A DNA stretch of 64,000 nt from Tetradesmus obliquus (lineage: Eukaryota > Chlorophyta > Chlorophyceae > Sphaeropleales > Scenedesmaceae), in the NCBI GenBank assembly GCA_030272155.1, contig CP126201.1:5132501-5196500 (forward strand). Direction: 5' to 3'. This document shows, piece by piece, positions 11,301-21,537 of this stretch; the stretch's first letter is position 1, and the number at the start of each line of letters is the position of its first letter. The notes under the pieces were generated by a model, which had not been told where the DNA came from, ran no database searches, and saw only the letters and a list, made by a program, of their open reading frames with translations. The translations under genes were made by a program, and so were the position numbers.

Positions 11301-14300
11301 TGAGCAGACTGCAGGCTGACAGCACATGCACGGCAGCTGCAAACCTGGAAACAAGGACGCCGCGCAGCTGCCTGCTGCCATCAGCAGTACTGCAACAGCA
11401 GCTACTCATGACAAATGGCGGACGTCATAGACAGCCACACATACAGCAGCTGCCAGGCAACCTCCTCCAACCCCAGCAGCTCCCTGCCAGCTGCCCTTCC
11501 CCCCCATTGCGCCCGGCTCTCACGTGTGTGGGCTGGCACATGTGGATGCGCTTCGTGCCCGGGCTGTCAAACTGGCCCATCTCCATCAGCAGCTCGCCAG
11601 AGGCGGAGAACTTGAGCACCTGCTGCCGCCCCGGGTCGGTCACCCACACGTTGTTGGAGCGGTCCACGCTGATCATGTGCGGCATGTAGAAGTGGCCGCT
11701 GCCCCAGCGCCGCAGCACGGTGCCTGCGCAGCAGCGCAGCACATTGCAGGCCGGGCACGCAGCAGTGGTTGGTGGTGGCAACTGCGCAAAGTTTGTGTTT
11801 CAGGCATTGGGCACAACAACACAAATGCTGTGCACTGCTTGCAGCCAGCTCGCTGCGAAGTGGCCGGGGCGGCGGCTCCCACCTGTGTCTGGGTGCATCT
11901 GCACCACCACGTCTGTGGGGATGGGGTCGTGGAAGAGGTAGCGGAAGTCCGCGTCAAACGCGTCCGCGTCCCACACCCGCCCGCCCCTGTACAGCACCCA
12001 CAGCATGCCATCAGGGCCCAGCGTCACCGACGCAGCGTTTCCCAGGATGGTCTGCAGGCAGCAGCACACGCAACAGAAGGCAACGGGGCAGCCAGTCGCA
12101 GGCAGGCAGGCAGCAGGTGCAGGCAGACTCAGTCACTGCGTGTAGTCAGTATTAATAACGGCATACATGCAGGACAGCTCTGCTTGCACACATCACCAAT
12201 GCAATAGCGCCAGCGCAATGCAGCCCAGCATCCTCTTGACAGCTATTGTACATCTGCTTCTGAAGTGGTCATCTTGTGCCGACGCAGCGATTGCTGCTGC
12301 AGCACGCCGCATGTTGTTGAGTGCCTGGCGCTGCCCAAACACTGCTTTAGCTGTAGGACATGTATGATCCCGTTGTGGGTCACATCGTGCTAAGTGGTGC
12401 CGGGACAACACACATACACCTGTGCAACTGTGCTGCTGCTGCTGCTGCCCTGTCCAGGCCCACCTGGTTGGACAGCACGGTGTCGTACTGCAGCGGCCGC
12501 CACAGCGGGTAGGGGTCGGGCAGCAGGCTGGCGCTGCGCTTCATGTTGCCCGGGCTGGTCTCGTAGAACAGCCTGCTGGCGTCAGCCTGGCACACCTCGT
12601 TGTGTGGCAGCGCGCTGTACACCGCCAGGTCCATGGAGCAGGTGTCGTTCACTGCGCTGGCGTTGGCGTCCATGCCCAGGCTGTTGAACTCACACGCCAC
12701 CAGCAGCCTGTCCCCCGGCAGTATGACCTGGCCCGTGATGCCCGCCAGGCCCAGCGACAGCTGAGGGTCGCCACTCGCCATCACGTGGCTCGCGCCTGCA
12801 AGGCGTCAAGGTGGCAGCATTAAGATGGCAGCAGCAAGGCGGTAGCAGCAGCAGCAGCAACAATGGCATCAGCAGTTGTTGCACCATACAAACAGTGCTA
12901 CTTATTGCCATGGTGCACCACGCGTCGCAGGAGATCCCTGTGCTGCAGGTTGCTCAATATCTGCAGCGATGCGCTGACATCTCTGCTACTGCTGCGTTCA
13001 TCACATCCTGCAGGGGCGTCGGTGCCCAACAGTCATGCACTGCTTTGCCATGCCAGGTCTGCCACACAGCGCCATGGGTGGACTGCCCGTCACCACTGCC
13101 AACCAACTCAACAGCCTGCCGGTTGCTGCTGCTGCTGCTGCCGCTGCTGCTGCTGCTGCTGCCGGCTCTCACTCTGGAAGGGCGTGGGCCCCTTCTTGAG
13201 GTACACAAGGCTGCCCAGGGACGAGCGCCCCACCCTCACGCCGTAGGTGGTCAGCGGCTGGAAGCCCTTGTAGCAGCAGCCCGTCCACACCGTGAAGTGG
13301 CCAGCCTTGGGCCGCACCTCGGCCGCGTTGCTGTAGGAGAGCATGCCCGCGCTGAAGGGCATGCCGCGGTTGTCAAAGCTGCGGCAGTGCGGCAGCGGCA
13401 GAAGCAGCCAGTGCTGCTTGGTGCACTACAGTGTTGCAGCTAGGGCGCATGCCAATGTGACAAGGATTACTTACAACCAACCGCACATGTGCAAGCTACA
13501 ACGCTGCAGCCTCTTCATGTAAAGCAGGTCTGCTGGATGCTGTGTTACCGTTAACTGGATGCTGCTGCTGCTGCTGCTGCAGGCTGCGCCTTCAGGGGTG
13601 GCTGACAGCAGCAGGCAGCCCCTCCATTGCGCACGCTGAGTGTGCTGCATGCACCCCGCAAGCTGCTGGCACGGCTGCTGCCTGCACCCGCTGCTCAGCC
13701 GCCTGCTGCTGCATGCTCACTTGAGCCGCACGCCTGTGTTGTCGGGCCGGGGCCGCACCCCTGCCGAGTAGTGCACCTTGAGCACCGCGTACTTGATGCG
13801 GCTGCCTGCGCCCATGGAGTAGCCCACACCGCGCGGGTACTGCAGCGGCAGCGTGTCGCGGCCCCACGCGTACCTGGCAGCAGGACAGGCAGCAGGGCAG
13901 GCATTGCTGATAGTGGCCGCTGGTGAGGCTGCCATGGCTGCCATGTGCGCGCTGCCACACGCGCGCTGCCTAGCCAGGCTGCCAGCAGGCTGCTGGCACA
14001 GTGTGTCTCACAGCAGCTGCTTGCCAGGCAGCACTGAACATGGCGGCGATGCATCTGCTGCCAGGCAGCACTGAACATGGCGGCGATGCATCTGCTGCAG
14101 CGCAAGTCATGTTTCGTCATCTGCTGCAGCGCAAGTCATGTTTCGGGGCGTGCACCGCTGCGCTTTGGTGTTGGCAGCTGCAGCAAGGCATGCACTCACA
14201 GAGTGTGCATGGGTGAGCCTGAGATGGGCCTGCAGGCGGGCTGTGCGTTGCAGTCCCATGCCCGGATCGGCTGTTGCTCCCCTTCCTTGGGCAGCTTGGA

Positions 14301-14785
14301 CGGAATCTCGCAGCCTGCGTATAGCATCAGCAGCAGCAGCAGCAGCATGCGCTACAAATCATGACTACTGCAAGCTGCCGCGCCCCACGCCATGTGAGCA
14401 CACTTGGCCACATTGCCAATCGATTGCTGGGCCTTGTACAAGTGAACATGCTGAGGTCCATGTGTGTCAGGCCTGCTGGAGGTTGGTTCACATCCTGCTG
14501 CTGCTGCTGCTGCCGCGCCGCCTCACCCATGACCGTGACCTCGTCCACTGCCTGCGGGTCAGCCAGCACGTCCACGCCCACCAGCCTCAGCGGCTTGTCT
14601 GGCAGCAGCCAGGCCGTGCACAGGTACTCGCCCTCCCCATCTTTAAGCATGGCCTGCTTAGGAATGAATACTTCTATGCTGCTGCTGGAGCTGCTGGCCT
14701 GCATGAGGCTGGGCTGCACTGCTGCCTTGGCATCAACAGCTGCTAGCCCCAGCAGCAGTGACACGAACAACAGCATGCTGCACAT
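9801..14785 (-). CDS. PAM: Peptidylglycine alpha-amidating monooxygenase (PAM)-like: degenerate PHM + intact PAL + membrane anchor
   Basis: PAM makes C-terminal peptide amides in two steps: PHM hydroxylates the terminal glycine, then PAL cleaves it. Exons (minus): 14785-14527, 14472-14440, 14314-14200, 13873-13721, 13378-13173, 12795-12464, 12051-11883, 11723-11524, 11251-10984, 10732-9801; 2667 nt, 888 residues, phases consistent. Signal peptide MCSMLLFVSLLLGLAAVDA. PHM-like part: YAWGRDTLPLQYPRGVGYSMG and VLKVHYSAG (CuA His) are clear. PAL: FYMPHMISVD, CQPTH, GDGYCNSRAVRF, GVVHSVAFDECDGMVYVADK, ENGR and LTPHDLAV, so the three zinc His, the catalytic Tyr and an Arg are present. A Gln/Ala-rich coiled region follows, then a TM helix (about 820-847) and a 41-residue tail. 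The CuB site looks lost (RVGRSSLG where PHMs have RVHTHHLG); see findings. The 33-nt exon 2 is tentative. Confidence 0.8.
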
Positions 14786-16050
14786 CCTATTGACACAACA
14801 ACATAAGCAATTATTCAAGGTTTCAATTTTGTCTTTGCATCTCGATCCCTCTCAGTCGTGAAGAAACAGCAAACAGGTGTCCGCGAAGTGTACGGTTCAC
14901 TGATCGTTAGAAAAAGCCCAAGCTCAATGTGATGATAGTTTTAAAGATACATATGCTTTGAATGGTCGTTGAACGGCTTGAATGTGTGTGTGAGCTCCTT
15001 TCTTTGCGAACCAACGGCGGTTTGCATGACATGTACTGCCTGATTGTAGCTCGGGGACCAAGGCTATTGCATGCGACTATAGAACAGATTGAATCACTGC
15101 TTTGAATGGAGTGTCTTACTATCAATTAGTCTGTGAGCGCGCGCCTCTGGCTCGCCACGTCGGATCCGCAGCCTGCAGAGCTCTGAGCTGATGACATGTT
15201 GCTGCACATGATGTGCAGCACATTGCTTGGACATTGCTCCATTGCTCTACGTTTACAAGCTGACCAACCTCGAGAAAATTCATTAAACTTTCTTCAGGAG
15301 GTGTAAAAGACACTGTTATGTGTTTAAATCTGCGTCTTCTTCTTCTGCCTCTGCTGCTGCTGGTGGTGGTGCAGCCAAAGCCTTTTTCGCCGCTTCCTGT
15401 TTATCACTGAGGTTCAAGCCTGCCTTTCAAGCTTTTGCACGTTCATCCGTCTCATTGATGAAGCTTATTCCAGGAAATTCTTAGTGCACTCTGAATGAAT
15501 CTACAGCACATTTTGACGCTCAAACATGAGAACCACGCAACAACCAGTCACTGAGTGTCACTGAGTGTCACTGCACACAGCTTCACGCCGTGGCAACACA
15601 GAACATGGGCATGCACTGTGACTGCCACTTCAGAGGATCTGCACGCCAGGAGACCACCACATGAGTCACTGAGCAAGTGTTGGACAAAGCAGGCCTTATT
15701 GTCACTGCCACCAGCGCAGGTGAAAGTTCCAGTGAATATGAAATGGACGTGGATCTCAGCGCCCCATCTAACACACAAGCAGCATCTACCAATTCCCAAC
15801 GACCAGGGATCGGGCGCAACATCAACATAGATCTGCTGATGCTGAAAGATACCACACAACTCTAGTAGATTTGTCATGTTTGTCACTTCAACCCCATTGC
15901 TAGTTGCCAACGCTGACTGTCATAATCGTGGTTTAGAATCAGATGCTGCTGACAACGTCCCAAATTATCCTGCAAGCCTCACACTTCCTTTGCAAGCATG
16001 ATGCCCATGCACCACCAATGCCAGTTCAACATCAAGTTGATGACGCAAAC

Positions 16051-16084
<34 letters not shown>

Positions 16085-16699
16085 CTGCTGCTGCTACACA
16101 GGTACAGACCATGTGTGTGGTTGCATGCTCCTGCATGGCACCAGCGGATGCGAGCATACAGATGAATAGCAGCATCTATGTGAAGAATACACAATGGTTG
16201 ATTTGTTGGTTGAAATCTGCCGCATGCTGCTGCTGCCAGCTGCTAGCACAGGTTGTACTCTCAAAGCAATGGAACAGCCGCTGTCCTGGCAGCGGCTGAC
16301 AGCACAGTGTATGCCCCACAAGTGCCACATGCGCCACCAGCAGCACACTATGCCTGGAACAGCTAGCTTGCCACAGGTGCTGTCAGCAGCAGTTGCCAAT
16401 ACGCATCAAGTGAGGGGCGCTGTGCACCACTGCGCTCGTGCATCTGCTTGACGAGCAGCTGCTGCAGCCAGCAACACCACGAGCTGCACAAACTCTAAAC
16501 TGCCACCAGCTGCAGGTATCACCGCCAACAGCAGCGTGTCTGACACGTCTCATGGCACCAAGCCGCCAGCAGCAGCCATTGATGAACAGGCCTCGTGCTA
16601 CTGAGCAGTGCCTTGAGGCAGCAGTACGCGAGCGCATGCCCAGCAAGCAGCGCCAACCAAACGCAGTAGCACTTGCTGCCAGCCTCATGTGGTGATGCC
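14786..16699. other. Intergenic, no gene seen
   Basis: About 1.9 kb between the PAM-like start and the stop of the second fucosyltransferase. It contains a (CTG)-type tract around 16,050-16,095 and a tandem tgagtgtcac near 15,550. ORFs here are short and read as low-complexity or unstructured sequence in all frames. Confidence 0.5.
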
Positions 16700-18280
16700 T
16701 CAGATGCCTGCGCCGTGCAGCGCCACCATCATGGGGTGCGCCCCTGTGTAGGGGTCGCAGCCGCTGGCCTCGCCCAGGGTCAGCTCGTGCACGTTGTTCC
16801 ACTTGCCGGACAGTGCCGCCGCCGCGCGCCCCAGCTGGCTGGCCTCAGTGATGACGTGGAAGTCGGCCAGGCTCAGCGCTAGCATGCTGCCCAGGGCGTG
16901 CTGCATCACGCGCTGCGTCGCCTCAGGGTCGCAGGCCCAGCCCGCCATCACCTTGCCGCGCGTGGCCTTGCCCGTGTTGGCCCTGCAGCTGGAGTGCACC
17001 GCTCGGCTATCGGTGTCGGTGAGCAGTTTGTCGCCAAACTTGTCCTTGGCGGCGCGCCGCAGCTCGCGACTGTCTGACAGCAGGTACCACACCACCGCCT
17101 GGCCCGGCACGCTGTAGGCTGACTCGATGGCGGCGGCACACTCGAAGAAGGGCGTGGCCAGCGACATCAGGCTGGCGCCATACTTGGGCTCGCCCGCCCT
17201 GTCATCGTCGCTGTTGAGCACCTCGTCGCCGAAGCGCACCTGGATGCCGATCTTGAGCGCGTGCGGGTCGGCCAGCGGGCCCCACATGCTGCGGGCGTAC
17301 AGCCGCTGCACCTCAGCGTTTGGCCGGCACAGCGCCCAGAAGCCGCACATGAAGGCCTCCTCGGGCCGCAGGCTCAGCCGCCAAAAGTCATCAGCGTGGT
17401 AGGCGTTGTTGGCCAGCTTCCATGTGGCGCCGCGGTTGCTGCCCACCACCGCGTGAGCCAGCCCGGGGCGCTCCTGCGGCCAGCCTGTGAGGTTGGTGGT
17501 GCCCAGCCAGACCGTTGTGGGCGCGCTGGCGTTGATGAGGTTGAACAGCTGGTACGACTCATCGAACGGCGGCGGCAGCGCGTGCAGGCCTGCCGCGGCG
17601 TCGCGTCGCTGCGCGAAGGTCTGGTAGTCGTCAGCCAGCAGCGGCGCGTACACGGCGCGCGGCAGTGGCTGCGGGTGGCTCCAGTTGAACAGTGGGTACT
17701 CGCAGGCTGATGAGAAGGGCGGCACTGCGTCAGGGTCTGGGTGGAAGGCTGTCAGGGCGCGCCCGCTGAGAAGCGCCATGTAGAGCTGCGTGACCAGGCC
17801 TGTGAGCCGCTCCGCCATTCCCGTCTCCGGCGCCACTGACACCAGGAAGCGTGGCGGCGCCTCCCCACTGGTGATGGCGCTGTGCAGCTGCCTGTACTGC
17901 TGCATGAGGGGGCTGTTGTTGCAGCGACGCGCCTGCTGGAACAGATTCAGCAGGGGGTCTGCTGCTGCCGAGCTGACCTGCTGCTGGTCGTCGAGCCCTG
18001 CTTGTTGGATGCCGCTGCCAGCGATGATGCCTACACTAGCTGCCTGTGCTGCTAACTCCGCTGCAGCTGCTGACGCCTGGCCGCTGTCACCCGCCTGCTC
18101 CAGTGTATGCACTGCTTGCTTGAGCCAGCGGTTGTCTGTCAGCCACTGGTGGTCTGACAGCAGGATGATTGTGTTGACGCACAGCAGGCCCAGCGTCAGC
18201 AGCGTGATCAAATTGGGCGGCGCTGCTTGCGTTGTCCCTCTGGTGCTGCCACCGTGTGAGAAGCGTAGATGTGTCATCAT
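16700..18280 (-). CDS. GT37-like fucosyltransferase, copy 2, intronless
   Basis: A single uninterrupted frame of 526 residues from the ATG at 18280 (MMTHLRF). The same frame is open further upstream to about 18457, but only from GTG and through a polyglutamine run, so I treat that as 5' UTR. Type II anchor at about residues 24-42 (LITLLTLGLLCVNTIILL), then stem, then catalytic domain with FLVSVAPETGMAERLTGLVT, FMCGFWALCRPNAEVQRLYA, KIGIQVRFGDEVL, SLADFHVITEASQLGRAAAA and a C-terminal SGCDPYTGAHPMM. All align with copy 1 at 6.3-8.7 kb and with the plant GT37 layout (LF-P-VW, IGIQIR, and a late S-W-TFGY-like motif). The missing introns suggest either a retrocopy or an ancestral intronless state. 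Predicted Golgi GDP-fucose-dependent transferase, acceptor unknown. Confidence 0.75.
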   Translation of the reverse strand: MMTHLRFSHGGSTRGTTQAAPPNLITLLTLGLLCVNTIILLSDHQWLTDNRWLKQAVHTLEQAGDSGQASAAAAELAAQAASVGIIAGSGIQQAGLDDQQQVSSAAADPLLNLFQQARRCNNSPLMQQYRQLHSAITSGEAPPRFLVSVAPETGMAERLTGLVTQLYMALLSGRALTAFHPDPDAVPPFSSACEYPLFNWSHPQPLPRAVYAPLLADDYQTFAQRRDAAAGLHALPPPFDESYQLFNLINASAPTTVWLGTTNLTGWPQERPGLAHAVVGSNRGATWKLANNAYHADDFWRLSLRPEEAFMCGFWALCRPNAEVQRLYARSMWGPLADPHALKIGIQVRFGDEVLNSDDDRAGEPKYGASLMSLATPFFECAAAIESAYSVPGQAVVWYLLSDSRELRRAAKDKFGDKLLTDTDSRAVHSSCRANTGKATRGKVMAGWACDPEATQRVMQHALGSMLALSLADFHVITEASQLGRAAAALSGKWNNVHELTLGEASGCDPYTGAHPMMVALHGAGI

Positions 18281-18361
18281 TCTGCCGCCTGTTGCTGTTG
18301 CTACTAGTCTGTTGCCAGCAGCACAGCTGCTGCTGCTGCTGCTCCTCCTGCTCCGCTCCTG

Positions 18362-18365
<4 letters not shown>

Positions 18366-18416
<51 letters not shown>
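18366..18416. repeat. (CTG)17 upstream of fucosyltransferase copy 2
   Basis: About 17 CTG units on the plus strand. On the gene strand this is (CAG)17, in frame with the fucosyltransferase ATG downstream and encoding polyglutamine if translation started further upstream at a non-ATG codon. Expected to be 5' UTR. Confidence 0.8.
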
Positions 18417-18457
18417 GCTCCTGCTGCCCGTGCCCTAACTGGCACGCCGCAGCTCAC

Positions 18458-19768
18458 GCCTTGCTGTATTCAGACATAAGACGTATGACGAGATTATGTT
18501 CTCTTGCGATTGTGTCGATGGCGCTGTGTGTCAGCGGGCTTCCAGTTGCATGTGCGCGCCAAAGCAAGTGCACCCGCAGCTGTTGTCCTATGGCAGCCGT
18601 AAGTATACGTAAATTTAGCACAAGTATACTAAAAGCTTTTTGAAATAGTATGCTAACTTGCCAAACACCTCAGCAGGCTGCAATGTGGGTCCAACACGCC
18701 ACGTTACTGCCCGGAATGCAAGCAAAGCACAGCAGCGAACTCTTTGATACACACAACAGCCATCCATGGCCCAACGCGTCATGTACTAGTGGCAAGTATT
18801 GGTTTTCTCCGTCGAGATGATGACACATGTGCACAGCCAACACAGTCACTGTACAGCGCACATGTGTGATCACTCCTTATAGCTGGCCAGCTGAGACCCT
18901 TGCTGCGTTAACGTTGGCTGTTCATGCCTCAAGTGACATGGTCTGGATGCCGCAGCAACAAGGACACAGCGACAGTGTACACAACTGTTGCATTGCCACC
19001 AGCTAGAAGTACTGGTAGCACCAGCTGGCTTTTGTCCTGTACCACGTGTGTTGCCAGCTTGCAGCAGTACCTGCTGCTGGCTTTGAAGAAAACATTTGTG
19101 AGCTCTTACAGCAGTCCATGCTGTTACAGCATTACATGTCCTGCCCACTACCAGCTGCAATAACTATCTTTGCCGGGTACAACAGCTGGGGGGCCGCTGG
19201 CATACTTGCTGTGCACATGTCCCTGCCCAGAGCCTGTCTCAACACCTCAACACGATCTCAGATCAAACCAACAGCTGGCTCATACCGTCTGATGAACAAG
19301 AGAAGATGGTGCCAGGACCCACATCAACCACCCTCCCCTTGATAGCAACAGCATCTGAAACGTACACGTGAGGGTCAGTGGAGGTGCCACATCAGTGGAC
19401 CCACCGCACCATGCTAATATGAACTGGCAAGACACACCTGGGAAGCCGCTGGACTTTCACGCTCACAAGCAACCAGAGACTGCATACTTGTAGCATCGTA
19501 CCACCCATGATAACCTGTTTTGTGTGGCCTGCAAAGCTCCTTGTTGCTACAGAGGCCCAAGCATGCATGCAGCAGGAGCACAGCCACTGAGCAGCTCTGG
19601 CCGAGTGACCGCACAACGGTGAATCCCAAGAGCACACAAATGCTGCCACCAGACAGCAGAAGTACTGGTGCACCTAGCACAGCCGCGCCAGCACAACAGA
19701 GAGCTGTATGGGTCATCACAAACGACCCCTGCTGCTGCTGCTGCTGCTGCAGTAGCTGGAGGTGCGTG
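18458..19768. other. Intergenic, no gene seen
   Basis: About 1.3 kb upstream of the fucosyltransferase and downstream of the EF-hand gene. Short ORFs only. It should contain the fucosyltransferase promoter and the EF-hand 3' UTR. No repeats of note apart from a short CTG run at 19,732-19,752. Confidence 0.5.
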
Positions 19769-20807
19769 CTACTGCTCCTTGAACGTGCTGCTGGGTGAGG
19801 AGCCCTGCTGCACGCCGGTTGCTCCTGGCCTGTAGTTCTTGGCTGTCACCCTGTTCAGCAGCTGCTTCACCTGGTTCTGGTGCAGGCAGGCCAGAAACTC
19901 TGTGAGCGAGAGCGTCTTGCCGCTGTTGAGGTCTGCTGTGCCGAACACCTCCTCCAGCTTGGCGTCCAGCTCGGCGCGGCCGTGGCGCAGGTACATGATC
20001 TGCAGCGCCTCCTCCAGGCTGATGCAGCCGCTGCCGCTCTTGTCGTTCATGACAAACTCCACCACGTTGAACAGGCCACGCGGCTCGTAGCCTGGCGGCA
20101 GCAGCGGGCCAGCAGGTGCAGGCACAGAGTGGTAAGTAAGCTGGACGCTGCTGAGGGGCCACAGCAAACCCCTCTTGGGCAGCTCCACTGCCAATAAGCC
20201 TCCACAAAAAGAGTGAGATAGAGTCGACATTGCGCGCAAAGTAGTTCTGGCACTCCTGCTGCTTTTGTTCTTGATGATGCTGTTGGTCAGACACAGATGC
20301 TGGCTGCTGCATGCGCCAGTCTCTGTTCTAACTAACCTTATATACAGGATACAAACATGTCCTCTATAGTATCAGCTCCTGCACTGCTGGCATTAAAGTG
20401 ACAGCTGGAGATGCAGTCTGTGCAGACTGGGTTGTTCTGGCGTTAAGAGATTGCTGCAGAAGTGTGTCAACAGTGCTGTTGAGGCATGTGATACGCCCCT
20501 GTCTGGCAATAGCTGCCACGCGGAGTTTCACGGCAGTTACCATACCTGTGCTGTCTTGCCTGCAGCGGTGGTACAACCGCTGGAACTCCTGCCAGCTGAT
20601 GCAGCCATCACAGTCTTCATCGACCTCCCAGATGAGGTCCTCCACCTCACCCCTTTTGGGCTTGTGCCCAAGAGCACTGAACAGTGCCTGCAGCTCCTCT
20701 GGATCTAGTTTGCCATCTCCTTTGCGGTCTAGGGCGTTGAAGGCGCGTGTAAGGTCCTCTGCTTCATTCTTTCGGGCATAGCGCTCTCTTGCTGCTGCTG
20801 ACGCCAT
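19769..20807 (-). CDS. Four-EF-hand calcium-binding protein (calmodulin/centrin-like size)
   Basis: Two exons (minus), 20807-20546 and 20091-19769; 585 nt, 194 residues, phase 1 junction. EF loops: DRKGDGKLDPEE, DEDCDGCISWQE, DKSGSGCISLEE and DLNSGKTLSLTE. The first two have good acidic ligands. Loops 3 and 4 have weaker positions 3, 5 and 9, so they may bind calcium poorly. The two pairs are separated by the short YHRCRQDSTGYEPRGLFNVVEF linker that holds the intron. The tail is Ser/Gly-rich. The layout resembles small axonemal or calmodulin-like EF-hand proteins of flagellate algae, but I cannot name an orthologue. Confidence 0.8.
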
Positions 20808-21537
20808 GTTTATGGCTGATACAGGCCAGCGAGCTGACAGCAGCGCAGTTCGCCTATGAAAACACTAGTAGGAGTAAATATCAAGCGTTTTCATGTGTGA
20901 AACGTGATGTGGCGCTCCAGTGCAGGCAGCTGCACCAACCAGTCAAAACTGGTGCTCGTTCCGCGTATGCTATGTCGACTGCTTTTCAAAGTGCTGTCAC
21001 ATAACTAGTAACGGAAGACGATGTTTGCGTACCATAGGGTCGGCACTATGGCAGCTGTAGTACTGAGGAGTTTGTAGCAAAGACCTCAAACTCGTCACCC
21101 TCAGAACGAACTGGCTGCCAGACACGGAAAACTTGACAAACTCAATGTCGACGCCGAAAATGTTCATCTGCCAGCTGGATAATCGGGTGTTCTTGGTGTA
21201 CAGGCAGCCAGCTCGTAGTGCTGCTGTCTGTTGTGACGCTGCCACCACCCCGAGAATGTAGATCCCCTGCAAACTTCGACAAAACCTTGCTTTACATTAC
21301 CTTAGTGCACAGCAGCCCAAGGCATCTGCCTTTGAGACATAGCAGCAGCAGCAGCAACTGTAGGTCTTGCCCAGTGGCACTGGGCGGGGCAGCAGCCTGT
21401 TGCTGCCACAAGGTGCTGTTCATTCTGCCCAGTTACACTAGAGCAAGTTATCAAGGGATTCCTTCACCACAAACCAGCAGCAGCAGCAGCAGCAGCAGAG
21501 GCAGCAGGAGTGCGGTGCTGCATGTGCAGCAGCAGCC
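20808..21537. promoter_or_regulatory. Divergent intergenic region between EF-hand and helicase genes
   Basis: A 730-bp gap with the EF-hand gene leaving to the left and the helicase gene to the right, so both promoters must lie here. I see no clear TATA box; a CAG run sits just before the helicase ATG (21,478-21,500). Confidence 0.4.

Noticed and set aside
18281-18457. Polyglutamine N-terminal extension of fucosyltransferase copy 2
   Set aside because: The frame is open but has no ATG upstream of 18280, only GTG. A membrane anchor follows the ATG as expected, so the extension is treated as 5' UTR.
17790-18479. 229-codon plus-strand ORF over the fucosyltransferase start
   Set aside because: Antisense shadow ending in a poly-Cys run from CTG repeats; no motif.
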